This document shows, one piece after another, positions 8,498 to 19,498 of a stretch of 64,000 bases of DNA. A model generated the notes under the pieces. It saw only the letters and a program-made list of their open reading frames with translations. It made no database searches and was not told the DNA's origin. Location: assembly GCF_011300455.1 (NCBI RefSeq), contig NZ_CP049869.1, positions 186,001 through 250,000 on the forward strand. The letters are read 5' to 3'. The translations under genes were made by a program, and so were the position numbers. Numbering within the stretch: position 1 is the first letter of the stretch; each line of letters opens with the position of its first letter. Source of the DNA: Sphingomonas piscis (GTDB taxonomy: Bacteria; Pseudomonadota; Alphaproteobacteria; Sphingomonadales; Sphingomonadaceae).

Positions 8498-10579
8498 TCA
8501 GCCCTGTGCGGGAGCGGCAAGGCAGCAAGTCGCGATCGCGGAGGACATTTCGTTGATATCGAATGGCTTGGACAAGACGCAGACGTCGGCTGGCCGATCG
8601 CTGATCGCTTCGGCATCGGCATAGCCGGTGATGATCAACGACGGCAGGTCCGGGCGATGTTTTCGTACCTGACGGATGAGATCCGTTCCCGACTGCTTGG
8701 GCATGGCATAATCCGTCACCAGCAAGTCATAGTGGCCGGTGCCGCTTACGAGCTCCAACGCCACCTGTCCCTCCCGCGCCTCGATGACCTCATGGCCGAG
8801 GTCCTCCAGCATCCCGGCGGTCGCGCGCCGCACTTCTTCATGGTCGTCGACAAGGAGGATGCGGAGGCTGCGCCCGTTCCAGACGGGCCTGTCCTTGTTG
8901 GACGGTTCGCGCGCCGCAGCCAGGTTGTCCGGCGCCTTGGGCAGCCACAGCTCGGCGCACGTGCCCTTGCCGACCTTGCTTTGAAGCCGGAATGCGCCAC
9001 CGGATTGCTGGGCGAAGCCGTAGACCATACTGAGGCCAAGACCGGTACCTTTACCAACCTCCTTGGTGGTGAAGAAAGGTTCCAGCACCTTTTCCAGCTG
9101 CTCAGGCGCGATCCCGTGACCAGTGTCGCTAACGCTGATCACCACATAATCGCCTGCCTCGACGTCCAGCGTGCCGTCGCCGCCATAGCTGCGATTGTGA
9201 GCTTCCACCTCGATCGCGCCGCCGTGGGGCATGGCGTCGCGCGCGTTGATGATCAGGTTCATCAGCGCCAGCTCGAGCTGCGCCTGGTCGGCAAAGGCAG
9301 GCCAGATGCGATCCTCGTTGCGCCAGTTCAGCTGCACCAGACCGCCCAGCGTGTGGGTCAGCAGTTCGGCAACGGCCTCCGACAGGCTTTGCAACTCGAT
9401 CGCGCTCGGCTCCAGCTTCTGGCGGCGCGCAAAGGCCAGCAGTCGCCGGACAAGTTCCGTGCCTTGCTCCGCGGCACGCTTGGTCATCAAGAGGATCTTG
9501 GTCTGCTCCTCGTCGAGGGCAGCGCGTCGCTCGATCATTCCAAGGCCGCCGATCACAGCCGCGAGGAGATTGTTGAAATCGTGAGCGATGCCGCCCGTCA
9601 GCTTGCCGATTGCGTCCATCTTTTGCGCGTGGACCAGCTGGCTCTCCAGCGACTTGCGGTCTGTGACATCGGTCAAGGTGCCGGCGAACTCGATCGGGCG
9701 TCCCGCCGGGTCACGTAGCAGCACGGCCTGATCGTGGAAGTCGCGATAAGTATCGTCCGCGCACCGCCAGCGATACTCAACTGAGAAGCGGCCCGTCTGC
9801 TGCCGTTCTTCGAGTGCAGTGAGTACCCGGCCGCGGTCATCGGGATGCAGCCGGTCGGCCCATAGCGCCGGCGTGCCGGCCACCTGCTCCAGCGTGAAGC
9901 CGGTCATTGGCTCCATATTGCCGCTGACAAAGATCGGGCAGCGATCCTCGCATTCGAGCGGCTCCAGGTAGAGCATGATTGGAAGCGATTGGATGATGGC
10001 ATTCTGCCGCTGCTCGGCGCGCCGAAGTTCCTGCTCGACCTTGAGCCGTTCCGCATTGGCCCGAAGGTTGGCATCCAGGAGCGCCTGCTCCTGCCGCGCC
10101 TTGCGCTCAATCTCCTTGGTCTTCGCGAACAAGTCGACAAACACGGCAACCTTGGACCGAAGAACGATCGGGTCCACGGGCTTGAAGACGTAATCGACCG
10201 CGCCCATCGAGTAGCCGCGCATCAGATGCTCGGCTTCCTTGTTGACGGCCGACAGGAAGACGATGGGTATGCGCTTGGTCTGTTCCCGTTCGCGGATGAT
10301 CTGCGCCGTCTCGTACCCGTCCAGGCCGGGCATGTAGACGTCGAGAAGGATGACCGCGAACTCGCCCTTGAGGAGATGCCGAAGCGCCTCCTCGCCCGAC
10401 TTCGCGATCACCAGTTCGCCCAAATCATCCAGCACGTTCTGGATGGCGAGCAGATTGCGCTCGTCATCGTCCACGACCAGCACGCGGGGCCGGTCGATGA
10501 ATTCCGCGGACGGGGACGAAGGCACGTCCTCCGCCTTTGCGGCAACCGCGGGACTTCCAAGAGGAGCGGACACGTTCAC
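8498..10579 (-). CDS. Hybrid sensor histidine kinase/response regulator (REC-PAS-HK-REC)
   Basis: 693 residues, no membrane segment, so cytosolic. Order: receiver domain (about 30-150; [10 protein letters not shown], Asp in ILLDVYMPG, Lys in YVFKPVD), coiled linker, PAS domain (about 195-310), HisKA with [14 protein letters not shown] (phospho-His), HATPase_c ([37 protein letters not shown]) and a second receiver (about 570-685; [29 protein letters not shown]). The kinase core resembles the HDFNN class. It starts with GTG immediately after the stop codon of the giant HAMP kinase, so the two are an operon and probably a phosphorelay. No HPt protein or DNA-binding regulator is nearby. Confidence 0.9.
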   Translation of the reverse strand: MNVSAPLGSPAVAAKAEDVPSSPSAEFIDRPRVLVVDDDERNLLAIQNVLDDLGELVIAKSGEEALRHLLKGEFAVILLDVYMPGLDGYETAQIIREREQTKRIPIVFLSAVNKEAEHLMRGYSMGAVDYVFKPVDPIVLRSKVAVFVDLFAKTKEIERKARQEQALLDANLRANAERLKVEQELRRAEQRQNAIIQSLPIMLYLEPLECEDRCPIFVSGNMEPMTGFTLEQVAGTPALWADRLHPDDRGRVLTALEERQQTGRFSVEYRWRCADDTYRDFHDQAVLLRDPAGRPIEFAGTLTDVTDRKSLESQLVHAQKMDAIGKLTGGIAHDFNNLLAAVIGGLGMIERRAALDEEQTKILLMTKRAAEQGTELVRRLLAFARRQKLEPSAIELQSLSEAVAELLTHTLGGLVQLNWRNEDRIWPAFADQAQLELALMNLIINARDAMPHGGAIEVEAHNRSYGGDGTLDVEAGDYVVISVSDTGHGIAPEQLEKVLEPFFTTKEVGKGTGLGLSMVYGFAQQSGGAFRLQSKVGKGTCAELWLPKAPDNLAAAREPSNKDRPVWNGRSLRILLVDDHEEVRRATAGMLEDLGHEVIEAREGQVALELVSGTGHYDLLVTDYAMPKQSGTDLIRQVRKHRPDLPSLIITGYADAEAISDRPADVCVLSKPFDINEMSSAIATCCLAAPAQG

Positions 10580-13500
10580 CTATTCAGCGGCCTGCATGCT
10601 TGGTGCCCTTGAACCTTCGCGGGCTCGTGCCACCCACACACGAAGCAGCGCAAGCAGCAACTCGATGTCGACCGGCTTGGCGATATAGTCGGACGCACCG
10701 GCGTCGAGGCACTTCTGACGGTCGCCTTTCATCGCCTTGGCGGTCACCGCGATCAGCGGCACGTCGGCCAGCTGCGGACGCTGTCGGATCTGCTGCATCG
10801 TTTCATAGCCGTCCATGTCAGGCATCATGATGTCGATCAGCGCCACGTCCACTCCAGGGGTTTGTTCAAGGATGACGATGCCGTCCTTGCCCCGCTCGGC
10901 GTGGAGGACTTCGACATCATGCGCCTCCAGAACGCTGGTCAGCGAGAAGATGTTGCGGATGTCGTCGTCGACGATCAGCACTTTCGCCCCGGCCAGCTCC
11001 TCCACCGGTCGCATCGGCACGTGGGTGTCAGCGCTGGCCTTGCTCTTCTTCGGCTTGGCCTTGTGCGCCTGCTTCAGCAGGTCGCCGAAGACCCGCACCA
11101 GTTCACCATGCTCGGCCGGCTTTTCCGTGACGCCGAACGCACCAAGGTTCATCGCCGACTTGCTCTTGTCGGCACCCGAAATGACATGGATCGGCACGTG
11201 CGCCGTTTGCGGGTCATGCTTCAAAAGGTCGAGCAGCACGAAGCCGTCGATGTCCGACAGCCCAAGATCGAGCGAGATGGCACTGGGCTGCATCTTGCGC
11301 GCCATGTTCAGGGTGCCTGCCCCGGCGGTGGAGACAACGCCCTTCAATCCGGCTTCGTGTGCGGCCTCGAGCAGGATGGACGCAAAGGTTGGATCGTCCT
11401 CGACGATCAGCACGAATGGCGCATCGCCCAATTCATCACGGTCGTCGCTGACCTCGAAGGCGCCCGACATCGCCGAGGGCACCATCGCTCCGCTATTGTC
11501 GTAGCGGGCCGACGTCGTCCCGGCGCTGGTGACGACCGGCGCCGCAGCTTCAAGTGGGATGAACAAGGTGAAGGTGGAGCCCTCGCCGGGCTTCGACCGG
11601 ACCTGAAGCTCGCCTCCGAGCAGGCGCGCAATCTCGCGGCTGATCGACAGACCGAGGCCCGTGCCGCCGTATTTGCGGCTGGTGGTTCCATCGGCTTGCT
11701 GGAACGCCTCGAAGATGAGCTTCTGCTTGTCCTCGGGGATGCCGATGCCGGTATCGGTCACCTCAAAAGCAACCGCCTTGTCGCCGTTGCGAAGCACCGG
11801 ATGGGTCGGGCTCCAGCCCTTGTCAGCCGTGCGTACCGCCAGGGTGACGCTGCCTCTCGAGGTGAACTTGAAGGCATTCGACAGCAGGTTGAGCACGATC
11901 TGCTGCAGGCGTTTCTCGTCGGTTCGGATGCTTTGCGGCAGGCTGCCGTCGAATTCGACATTGAAGTCGAGATGCTTGTCGGCGGCAAGCTGGCGGAACG
12001 TCCGCTCCATATGCTGCTTGAGGCTGTTGACCGGCATTTCGCCAACCTCGATCGACACCGTACCCGACTCGATCTTGGACAGGTCGAGGATGTCGTTGAT
12101 CAGGCTCAGCAAGTCGGACCCGGCCGAGTTGATCGTCCGGGCGAATTCGACCTGCTTCTCGTCGAGATTGCCCTTCTGGTTGTCGGCCAGCAGCTTCGAC
12201 AGGATCAGCAGTGAGTTAAGCGGCGTCCGAAGCTCATGGGACATGTTCGCCAGGAACTCGGACTTGTACTTCGATGTCAGCGCGAGCTGCTCGGCCTTTT
12301 CCTCGATCGCCCGCCGCGCCATGTCGATTTCGATATTCTTCGCCTCGACCTGCTTCTTCTCGTTCTCGAGCAGCTGCGCTTTCTCCTGCAGCTCTTCGTT
12401 GGTGTTGTGCAATTCTTCCTGCTTGGTGGTGAGCTCGGTCTGACGGGCCTGGAGCTCCTGGGTCAGCAGCTGCGACTGAGTCAGCAGGCCTTCCGTTCTC
12501 ATGGTTGCGGCGATCGTGTTGAGCACGATGCCGACCGATTCCATCAGCTGATCGAGGAAGGTCTGGTGGGTCTCGTTGAACTCGGTGAACGAGGCCAGCT
12601 CGATTACCGCCTTCACATCATCTTCGAACAAGGCCGGAAGGATGCTGATGTTTGCCGGCTTGGAGTGTCCAAGGCCTGAGCCGATGCGGATGAAATCGGA
12701 CGGCACCTTCTTGAGCAGCATCGGCCGCTTGTCCGCTGCGGCCTGACCGACGAGACCTTCGCGAAGCTTGAACTCCCGCTTCAACTCGTCGGTGCTTTCG
12801 GCCCCATAGCTGGCGACCAGCTCCAACTTGGTCTCTTCCTCCTCGCGCTTCGTGACGTAGAAGACGCCGTATTGCGCGTTCACCAGCGGCGCGAGTTCCG
12901 ACATGATCAGGTTGGACACGGTCGTGAGATCGCGTTCGCCCTGCAGCATGCGGCTGAACCGCGCGAGGTTGGTCTTGAGCCAGTCTTGCTCCGCATTCTT
13001 CAAGGTCTGTTCCTTGAGGTTGCGGATCATCTCGTTGATCGTGTCCTTGAGCGCGGCCATTTCGCCCGATGCCTCGACGGCAATGGAGCGGGTCAAGTCG
13101 CCCTTGGTCACGGCCGTCGCCACGTCGGCGATCGAGCGCACCTGGTTGGTGAGGTTCGCCGCCAGCTGGTTCACGTTGTCGGTCAAGTCGCGCCACAGGC
13201 CGGCAGCGCCGGGCACCCTCGCCTGTCCACCCAGACGCCCTTCGATACCCACCTCGCGGGCCATGTTGGTCACCTGATCGCCGAAGGTCGACAACGTCTC
13301 GATCATGAAGTTGATGGTTTCGGCCAGCGCCGCAATTTCACCCTTGGCGTCGAGCGTCAGCTTCCGCTTCAAATTACCTTGGGCCACGGCGGTCACCACC
13401 TCGGCGATACCCCGCACCTGGTTGGTGAGGTTGGTCGCCATCAGGTTCACGTTGTCCGTGAGATCCTTCCAGGTGCCGCCGACCCCAGGCACCTTGGCCT

Positions 13501-15949
13501 GACCACCGAGCTTACCCTCCGTACCCACTTCGCGGGCCACGCGGGTCACTTCCGATGCGAAGCCATTCAGCTGGTCCACCATGGTGTTGATGGTGTTCTT
13601 GAGCTGAAGGATTTCCCCCTTCACGTCGACGGTGATCTTCTTCGACAAATCGCCCTTGGCCACCGCGGTCGTCACGTCCGCGATGTTACGCACCTGGCCG
13701 GTCAGGTTGGCGGCCATCAGGTTCACGTTGTCGGTCAAGTCTTTCCAGGTGCCGGCGACTCCGCGCACCTGCGCCTGGCCGCCCAGCTTCCCTTCGGTAC
13801 CGACCTCTCTGGCCACGCGGGTCACCTCGGACGCGAAGCTGTTCAGCTGGTCGACCATGGTGTTGATGGTGTTTTTGAGCTCCAGGATCTCGCCCTTAAC
13901 GTCGACGGTGATCTTCTTGGACAAGTCGCCCAGGGCCACCGCGGTCGTCACCTCGGCGATGTTGCGGACTTGGCCGGTCAAGTTCGCGGCCATGGCGTTC
14001 ACGTTGTCGGTCAGATCCTTCCACGTACCGCCAACGCCCGGCACCTGCGCCTGACCGCCGAGCTTCCCTTCGGTACCCACTTCGCGGGCCACGCGGGTGA
14101 CCTCGCTTGCGAAGGCGTTGAGCTGGTCCACCATGACGTTGATGGTATTTTTCAACTCAAGGATCTCGCCCTTCACGTCGACGGTGATCTTCTTGGACAA
14201 GTCGCCGCGGGCCACGGCGGTGGTCACCTCGGCGATATTACGCACCTGGCCCGTCAGGTTACCGGCCATGAGGTTCACCGAGTCCGTCAAGTCGGCCCAG
14301 GTGCCGGCGACGCCTTCCACCTGCGCCTGACCGCCCAATTTCCCTTCCGAGCCCACCTCGCGCGCCACGCGGGTCACTTCCGAGGCGAATGAGTTCAGCT
14401 GATCCACCATGGTGTTGATGGTGTTCTTGAGCTCGAGGATCTCGCCCTTCACGTCGACGGTGATCTTCTTGGAAAGGTCGCCCTTCGCCACGGCGGTGGT
14501 CACCTCGGCGATGTTGCGGACCTGACCCGTCAGATTACCGGCCATCAGGTTCACTGAATCCGTCAAGTCGGCCCAGGTGCCGGCAACGCCTTCCACCTGC
14601 GCCTGACCGCCCAGCTTCCCTTCAGAACCCACTTCGCGCGCCACGCGGGTCACCTCGGATGCGAAGCCGTTGAGCTGGTCCACCATGGTGTTGATGGTGT
14701 TCTTGAGCTCGAGGATTTCGCCCTTCACCTCGACGGTGATCTTCTTCGACAAGTCTCCCTTGGCCACAGCGGTCGTCACATCCGCGATGTTACGGACCTG
14801 GCCGGTCAGGTTCTCGGCCATCAGGTTCACGTTGTCGGTAAGGTCCTTCCAGGTTCCGCCGACGCCGGGCACCTGCGCCTGGCCACCCAGCTTTCCTTCC
14901 GTACCCACTTCACGAGCCACGCGGGTCACCTCGGATGCGAAACCATTGAGCTGGTCCACCATCACGTTGATGGTGTTCTTGAGCTCGAGGATCTCGCCCT
15001 TCACGTCGACGGTGATCTTCTTCGACAAGTCACCCCGCGCCACGGCGGTAGTCACGTCCGCGATGTTACGAACCTGACCGGTTAGATTGTCGGCCATCAG
15101 GTTGACGTTGTCGGTTAGATCCTTCCATGTGCCGGCGACGCCTTCCACCCGGGCCTGACCGCCCAGCTTCCCTTCGGTGCCCACTTCACGAGCCACGCGG
15201 GTCACTTCGCTGGCGAAGCCATTAAGCTGGTCCACCATGACGTTGATGGTGTTCTTGAGCTCCAGGATCTCGCCCTTCACCTCCACGGTGATCTTCTTCG
15301 ACAAGTCGCCGCGAGCCACGGCGGTGGTCACATCGGCGATGTTGCGAACCTGACCCGTCAGGTTGGTCGCCATCGCGTTCACATTGTCGGTGAGGTCCTT
15401 CCAGGTGCCGGCGACGCCCTTCACGTTTGCCTGGCCGCCCAGCTTGCCCTCGGTGCCCACTTCGCGGGCCACGCGGGTCACTTCGGAGGCGAAGGAGGCG
15501 AGCTGCTCCACCATGGTGTTCACGACCTTGCCGATGCGCAGGAACTCGCCCCGAAGCGGACGGCCGTCGATTTCGACTGTCATCGATTGGGAAAGGTCGC
15601 CCTTGGCGACCGCCCCGATGACGCGCGCGACCTCGGCGGTCGGCTGCACCATGTCCTCGATGAGTTCGTTGACGGAGCGGAGCGCTGTCTCCCATCCGCC
15701 GCGGGCGTTTTTGACCCGGCCGCGCTGGGTGATGCGGCCTTCCTTACCAACCACCTGGGAGAGGCGCTCGAATTCCTGAGTCATGTCCTGGTTGAGCGCC
15801 ACCACCTCGTTGAAGAGGCTGGCAATCTCACCGTCGACGCCGTCCACTTCCTCGGGAAGCCGGACGGAGAAATCGCCCCGCCTCAGGGCCCGCAGTGCGG
15901 TGACAAGCTGACGGCGGTCGATGAAATCGCGGGGTGCCTGGACGTTCAC
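10580..15949 (-). CDS. Giant soluble hybrid histidine kinase with HAMP-repeat array (HAMP(n)-GAF-HK-REC-REC)
   Basis: 1789 residues with no transmembrane helix. Residues about 1-990 are HAMP-type repeats: divergent units at both ends and seven near-identical 92-residue units (214-857) built on GDLSKKITV, LKNTINx[19 protein letters not shown] and [14 protein letters not shown]-like domain follows (about 1000-1150), then a long coiled coil, HisKA with [17 protein letters not shown] (about 1236), HATPase_c ([28 protein letters not shown]) and two receivers (Asp in AISLDLGL near 1561 and [12 protein letters not shown] near 1706). The architecture recalls group III Nik1/Os-1 osmosensing kinases of fungi and their bacterial relatives. 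The ligand or stress is unknown. It is first in an operon with the next kinase. Confidence 0.9.
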   Translation of the reverse strand: MNVQAPRDFIDRRQLVTALRALRRGDFSVRLPEEVDGVDGEIASLFNEVVALNQDMTQEFERLSQVVGKEGRITQRGRVKNARGGWETALRSVNELIEDMVQPTAEVARVIGAVAKGDLSQSMTVEIDGRPLRGEFLRIGKVVNTMVEQLASFASEVTRVAREVGTEGKLGGQANVKGVAGTWKDLTDNVNAMATNLTGQVRNIADVTTAVARGDLSKKITVEVKGEILELKNTINVMVDQLNGFASEVTRVAREVGTEGKLGGQARVEGVAGTWKDLTDNVNLMADNLTGQVRNIADVTTAVARGDLSKKITVDVKGEILELKNTINVMVDQLNGFASEVTRVAREVGTEGKLGGQAQVPGVGGTWKDLTDNVNLMAENLTGQVRNIADVTTAVAKGDLSKKITVEVKGEILELKNTINTMVDQLNGFASEVTRVAREVGSEGKLGGQAQVEGVAGTWADLTDSVNLMAGNLTGQVRNIAEVTTAVAKGDLSKKITVDVKGEILELKNTINTMVDQLNSFASEVTRVAREVGSEGKLGGQAQVEGVAGTWADLTDSVNLMAGNLTGQVRNIAEVTTAVARGDLSKKITVDVKGEILELKNTINVMVDQLNAFASEVTRVAREVGTEGKLGGQAQVPGVGGTWKDLTDNVNAMAANLTGQVRNIAEVTTAVALGDLSKKITVDVKGEILELKNTINTMVDQLNSFASEVTRVAREVGTEGKLGGQAQVRGVAGTWKDLTDNVNLMAANLTGQVRNIADVTTAVAKGDLSKKITVDVKGEILQLKNTINTMVDQLNGFASEVTRVAREVGTEGKLGGQAKVPGVGGTWKDLTDNVNLMATNLTNQVRGIAEVVTAVAQGNLKRKLTLDAKGEIAALAETINFMIETLSTFGDQVTNMAREVGIEGRLGGQARVPGAAGLWRDLTDNVNQLAANLTNQVRSIADVATAVTKGDLTRSIAVEASGEMAALKDTINEMIRNLKEQTLKNAEQDWLKTNLARFSRMLQGERDLTTVSNLIMSELAPLVNAQYGVFYVTKREEEETKLELVASYGAESTDELKREFKLREGLVGQAAADKRPMLLKKVPSDFIRIGSGLGHSKPANISILPALFEDDVKAVIELASFTEFNETHQTFLDQLMESVGIVLNTIAATMRTEGLLTQSQLLTQELQARQTELTTKQEELHNTNEELQEKAQLLENEKKQVEAKNIEIDMARRAIEEKAEQLALTSKYKSEFLANMSHELRTPLNSLLILSKLLADNQKGNLDEKQVEFARTINSAGSDLLSLINDILDLSKIESGTVSIEVGEMPVNSLKQHMERTFRQLAADKHLDFNVEFDGSLPQSIRTDEKRLQQIVLNLLSNAFKFTSRGSVTLAVRTADKGWSPTHPVLRNGDKAVAFEVTDTGIGIPEDKQKLIFEAFQQADGTTSRKYGGTGLGLSISREIARLLGGELQVRSKPGEGSTFTLFIPLEAAAPVVTSAGTTSARYDNSGAMVPSAMSGAFEVSDDRDELGDAPFVLIVEDDPTFASILLEAAHEAGLKGVVSTAGAGTLNMARKMQPSAISLDLGLSDIDGFVLLDLLKHDPQTAHVPIHVISGADKSKSAMNLGAFGVTEKPAEHGELVRVFGDLLKQAHKAKPKKSKASADTHVPMRPVEELAGAKVLIVDDDIRNIFSLTSVLEAHDVEVLHAERGKDGIVILEQTPGVDVALIDIMMPDMDGYETMQQIRQRPQLADVPLIAVTAKAMKGDRQKCLDAGASDYIAKPVDIELLLALLRVWVARAREGSRAPSMQAAE
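13379..15310 (-). repeat. Seven tandem 276-bp coding repeats (HAMP units)
   Basis: The DNA encoding GDLSKKITV recurs with an exact 276-bp period from 15310 to 13654 (six intervals), giving seven 92-codon units with very similar nucleotide sequence. An eighth, divergent unit (GNLKRKLTL) starts at 13378. The repeats are long and similar enough for copy number to change by recombination or be miscounted in short-read assemblies. Confidence 0.9.
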
Positions 15950-16188
15950 TCAGCTCTCCGTAATCAATCTCCCCCCACCCGGGTTGAACATGAGACGGCC
16001 CCCCGGCCGCGCGCGGAACATAGCAGAGTAATTCCACCCTTGCGTCAACATTCCATTATCAAGTGACGCGGGCAGAAGTTCGGGTCGCCACACGTACCGA
16101 GATTGATCCGTTTCGGATCGACCGACCGATCATCAACAGTCTGTTAGCGCTTTGAAGTTCAACGCTTTCTGCGTGGGGCCGGTGACGC
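15950..16188. promoter_or_regulatory. Divergent intergenic region between HAMP kinase and PilZ gene
   Basis: About 240 bp without a gene, lower in G+C than its flanks and presumably holding promoters for both directions. It contains an inverted repeat GATCCG-TTT-CGGATC near 16105-16119. No match to a known operator was recognised. Confidence 0.35.
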
Positions 16189-16893
16189 TTGTCGCCGGAA
16201 AGTTCAGTGCCGGCGACGGCCGATGCGGAGACCGACGATGAACGCTTTGCCCCCGAAACCACGCTCCTGTCCTTATCGTCGTTGATGCCACGGACGCCCG
16301 AGCGGCGGGACGATGGTCGGCAGCACGGACTATTGCGGATCGGCTACCTGCTACTCGACGACCGCCGTGAGCTGTGCCTCATCCGCAACCTTTCGGCAGG
16401 GGGCGCACTGGTGCGAACCTATTCTAAGGTGAGGATCGGCAGCCCGGCCGCGCTCGAGATCAAGCAGGGCGAAAGCGTATCGGGGATCGTACGGTGGTGC
16501 GAAGGCGCCATGATCGGCGTCATGTTCCACCACCCGGTCGATATCTTGAAACTGCTGGCGGACTCGTCCGAATGGCCGCGACCTCGTCAGCCGCGAGTGG
16601 AAGTCCAGAGCGTCGGCTGGCTGGTCGGACGATCGAACGAGCAAGCGGTGCAGACGCTGGATATTTCGCAAGGCGGACTCAAGGTTCGCAGCAGCGGCCA
16701 TATCGATTGCAACAGCGACGTGGTCGTCCGCCTCCGCGGTCTTCCCGACCTGCCGGCCATCGTTCGCTGGCAAGACGGGGCCATACACGGCCTCGTCTTC
16801 AAGAACGCTCTGGAACTGCGCACTCTCGTCACATGGATCCGTGATTTCCACCGCCCGCTGGTCGAGCGGAGGTCAAAGGAGAAAGCCGCCTAG
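16189..16893 (+). CDS. Tandem PilZ-domain protein
   Basis: 234 residues with two PilZ-like halves. The first has ERRDDGRQ followed by IRNLSAGGALV (about residues 37-75); the second has RQPR and DISQGGLKV (about 125-165). PilZ domains bind cyclic di-GMP through the RxxxR and (D/N)xSxxG motifs; the Arg motifs here are imperfect, so binding by both halves is not assured. The start is uncertain: TTG at 16189 is the longest; GTG at 16207 (preceded by GGAAAG) and an ATG at residue 33 are possible. A second PilZ gene lies convergently downstream. Confidence 0.75.
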   Translation: MSPESSVPATADAETDDERFAPETTLLSLSSLMPRTPERRDDGRQHGLLRIGYLLLDDRRELCLIRNLSAGGALVRTYSKVRIGSPAALEIKQGESVSGIVRWCEGAMIGVMFHHPVDILKLLADSSEWPRPRQPRVEVQSVGWLVGRSNEQAVQTLDISQGGLKVRSSGHIDCNSDVVVRLRGLPDLPAIVRWQDGAIHGLVFKNALELRTLVTWIRDFHRPLVERRSKEKAA

Positions 16894-16909
16894 GGGCGCT
16901 TGCTCGCCA

Positions 16910-17296
16910 TCAGCTGGAGCCAATGTTCCATTGCCGCTTGCTCCTGCGCGGACAGGGTCCGGGGATTGAGCCCGGGCGCCGGTAATCCGCCGTTACCCGC
17001 GGCTTTGGTTGCGGCACGTTGCGCAGCACGTCCTGCGTTGAAAGCGGGGCGGCAAAGGCGATGCCAGCCTGCTTGCCGCTGACCCAAGCGATTCGGCCGG
17101 CTACTTCCAGTTCGTTGCGCCGGAAGAGCACGTCCGAGCCTTCCAGAGGCAAGCGCGGACCTTCGATCAGCGCCCCTTGTTCCGACAGGTTCCGCAATTT
17201 CACCGGGATGGACGTCGCGCCAAGCTCGATCGTGGCCGCAAGCAGCACGTTCGAACGACGTGACCGTCGATTACCGGGGCTCCCGCTTTCATCCAT
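16910..17296 (-). CDS. Single PilZ-domain protein, C-terminus probably frameshifted
   Basis: 128 residues as read. The PilZ core is clear: NRRSRRSNV, then LRNLSEQGALIEG and VAGRIAWVSGKQAGIAF. After YRRPG the frame turns Arg/Pro/Cys-rich and stops at 16910. The alternative frame from the same point reads LNPRTLSAQEQAAMEHWLQL and stops at 16890, much more like a natural PilZ tail. Adding one G to the GGG (minus strand) at 16971-16973 would join the two. It converges with the tandem PilZ gene. A small c-di-GMP receptor is the likely role. Confidence 0.75.
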   Translation of the reverse strand: MDESGSPGNRRSRRSNVLLAATIELGATSIPVKLRNLSEQGALIEGPRLPLEGSDVLFRRNELEVAGRIAWVSGKQAGIAFAAPLSTQDVLRNVPQPKPRVTADYRRPGSIPGPCPRRSKRQWNIGSS

Positions 17297-17333
17297 AGGC
17301 AGGCAGACCTAGCGGCAAGCAGTAAAGCTTCGT

Positions 17334-17936
17334 TTAACGTCGTCCGGAAACTGGGGTAAGCTGCAGCATTAAATTGTTGGCCGGCATTTCTCGGCGGTCC
17401 TTGATTCGGAGACCAAGGTCGGCGGCTGCCTGGCCCAGCGCTTCGACCGTCCGAATTCCCCAAGCCGGATTTCGCGACCGAAGCTCGGCATCGAATGCGC
17501 GGTTGGATTCCACCGCCATGCGGCCATCCTCGAACCAGGGGCCGTAGAAGATCAGCGATCCATGATCGTCGAGGGTCTTGGCCGCGTTCGCCAACAATCC
17601 GAGCGTGGATTCCCATGCGCTGATGTGGACCATGTTGATGCACAAGATGGATGCCCAGCGCTCATGCGGCCACGTCGAAGCAGCATTGCGCAAGATTGGA
17701 TCCGACACGTTCGCAAGGCGGCAATGGCGCACCCAGTCACCGATGGACTCGATCGCGCGCGGGTCGGCGTCGCTGGGTTGCCACCGAACGTGCGGGAAGA
17801 GCTTGCCGAAGAAGACCACATGCTCGCCCGTGCCGCTGGCCACCTCCAGCACGTCGCCGGACCTTGGCAGCCAATCCCGCAGCACATCGGCGATCGGCGC
17901 CCGGTTGCGCAGCGCCGAGGGTGCCGAACGCCTCAC
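17334..17936 (-). CDS. DUF938 family protein, SAM-methyltransferase fold
   Basis: 200 residues. N-terminal RNRAPIADVLRDWLP and VLEVASGTGEHVVFF (SAM-binding glycine loop) with WQPSDADPRA are typical of DUF938, a Rossmann methyltransferase-like family of unknown substrate. Its GTG start overlaps the gcvPB stop as GTGA, so it is translated as the last gene of the glycine cleavage operon. No biochemical role can be inferred beyond probable SAM binding. Confidence 0.8.
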   Translation of the reverse strand: MRRSAPSALRNRAPIADVLRDWLPRSGDVLEVASGTGEHVVFFGKLFPHVRWQPSDADPRAIESIGDWVRHCRLANVSDPILRNAASTWPHERWASILCINMVHISAWESTLGLLANAAKTLDDHGSLIFYGPWFEDGRMAVESNRAFDAELRSRNPAWGIRTVEALGQAAADLGLRIKDRREMPANNLMLQLTPVSGRR

Positions 17937-19498
17937 TCCGCCGCCTGGGCAGGCTCCGGATCGCGATAGGTCAGCACCGGCTTACGAGCCGCCAATGTCT
18001 CGTCCAGCCGGCGGCGCGGCGCATGCACCGGTGCCGCCTTGAGGCTCTGGTCGCCCGCTTTGGCCCGCTCACCGATCGATCGGAGCGCGGCGATGAATTG
18101 GTCGAGGCTCGCCTTGGACTCCGTCTCGGTCGGCTCCACCAGCATCGCGCCATGCACCACGAGCGGGAAATACATGGTCATCGGGTGAAAGCCTTCGTCG
18201 ATCAGCGCCTTAGCGAGGTCGATGGTGCTGAGACCGCCGCTGAAGCCCTTATCGCTGAAGATCGCTTCGTGCATGCACGGGCCGCTGTGGGCGAAGGGGG
18301 CGTCGAGCACATCCTCCAGACTGCGCAGGATGTAATTGGCATTCAGGACGCTGTCCTCCGCCACCTGCCGCAGTCCGTTGGCGCCATGGCTAAGGATGTA
18401 GGTCAGCGCCCGGGTGAACATCCCCATCTGTCCATGGAATGCGACCATGCGACCGAAGCTCTCGGAGCTTTCGGCCAGGGCCGTTTCCTCCTCCACGAGC
18501 CGGAAGCCGTCGCTTGTCTTCGTCACATAAGGCAGCGGTGCGAACGGGCTCAGCGCCTCCGACAACACGACCGGCCCGGAACCCGGCCCACCGCCGCCAT
18601 GCGGGGTGGAGAAGGTCTTGTGAAGGTTGATGTGCATCGCATCGATGCCGAGATCGCCCGGTCGCACCTTGCCGACGATGGCGTTGAAGTTGGCACCGTC
18701 GCAATAAACGAAGCCGCCGACGGCGTGCACCGCGTCGCTGATTGCGATCATGTCGGGTTCGAACAGCCCGCAGGTGTTCGGATTGGTGATCATGACACCC
18801 GCAACATCAGGTCCGAGGCGCTCCCTAAGCGCATCCAGATCCACGCGCCCGGCGGACGTTGCAGGGATGCTCTCGACCCTGAAACCGCAAAAGGCCGCGG
18901 TCGCGGGATTGGTGCCGTGCGCGCTTTCCGGCACCAGCACCACTTCACGCTTGTCGCCGCGAGCGTCCAGCGCCGAACGGATGCTCAGCAGGCCGCAGAG
19001 TTCGCCGTGGGCGCCAGCCTTCGGGCTCATCGCCACTGAATGCATGCCGGTTAGCGTGATCAGCCAGGCCGCGAGTTGATCGATGACTTCGAGCGCGCCC
19101 TGCACCGTTTCCTGCGGCTGAAGCGGGTGGATGTCGGCAAAGCCGGGCAAGCGGGCAAGCTTCTCGTTCAGACGCGGATTGTGCTTCATGGTGCACGACC
19201 CGAGCGGAAAAAGACCGAGATCGATGGCATAGTTCTGGCGCGACAGGCGGGTGTAGTGACGAACGGCCTCCGGCTCGGTCATGCCCGCAAGTCCGATCGG
19301 ACGATTGCGCGCGAGCTTGCCCAACCGCTGCACGGCGGAAGGCACTTCGCCGAAATCCACTCCCGTCCGTTCGGTATCGCCGATTTCAAACAGCAGCGCC
19401 TCTTCCAGCATCAGCGCGCGGTTACCGGTGACGGTGTTGGCTTCGCCCTGCTCATTCGCAGGCGTGGATGGGCGCCAGCCCGACGGGTTGACGGTCAT
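17933..19498 (-). CDS. gcvPB: Glycine dehydrogenase (decarboxylating) subunit 2
   Basis: 521 residues. Subunit 2 of the split P-protein, carrying the PLP-binding lysine in [18 protein letters not shown]. Other family segments are [28 protein letters not shown] and [12 protein letters not shown]. With GcvPA it decarboxylates glycine and passes the aminomethyl group to lipoyl-GcvH. The start at 19498 overlaps the gcvPA stop as ATGA. Confidence 0.96.
   Translation of the reverse strand: MTVNPSGWRPSTPANEQGEANTVTGNRALMLEEALLFEIGDTERTGVDFGEVPSAVQRLGKLARNRPIGLAGMTEPEAVRHYTRLSRQNYAIDLGLFPLGSCTMKHNPRLNEKLARLPGFADIHPLQPQETVQGALEVIDQLAAWLITLTGMHSVAMSPKAGAHGELCGLLSIRSALDARGDKREVVLVPESAHGTNPATAAFCGFRVESIPATSAGRVDLDALRERLGPDVAGVMITNPNTCGLFEPDMIAISDAVHAVGGFVYCDGANFNAIVGKVRPGDLGIDAMHINLHKTFSTPHGGGGPGSGPVVLSEALSPFAPLPYVTKTSDGFRLVEEETALAESSESFGRMVAFHGQMGMFTRALTYILSHGANGLRQVAEDSVLNANYILRSLEDVLDAPFAHSGPCMHEAIFSDKGFSGGLSTIDLAKALIDEGFHPMTMYFPLVVHGAMLVEPTETESKASLDQFIAALRSIGERAKAGDQSLKAAPVHAPRRRLDETLAARKPVLTYRDPEPAQAAE

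Noticed and set aside
7034..9718. 894-codon plus-strand open frame
   Set aside because: It lies antisense to hisD, hisG, the his attenuator and the kinase gene. High G+C leaves long stop-free frames opposite real genes; the translation has no domain and is rich in Arg, His and Gln.
12872..14392. 506-codon plus-strand open frame with internal repeats
   Set aside because: It is the antisense shadow of the HAMP repeats; its repetition simply mirrors the coding repeats.
13379..15310. Direct repeats suggestive of a CRISPR or satellite array
   Set aside because: The 276-bp period equals 92 codons in frame and encodes HAMP units; there are no spacers.
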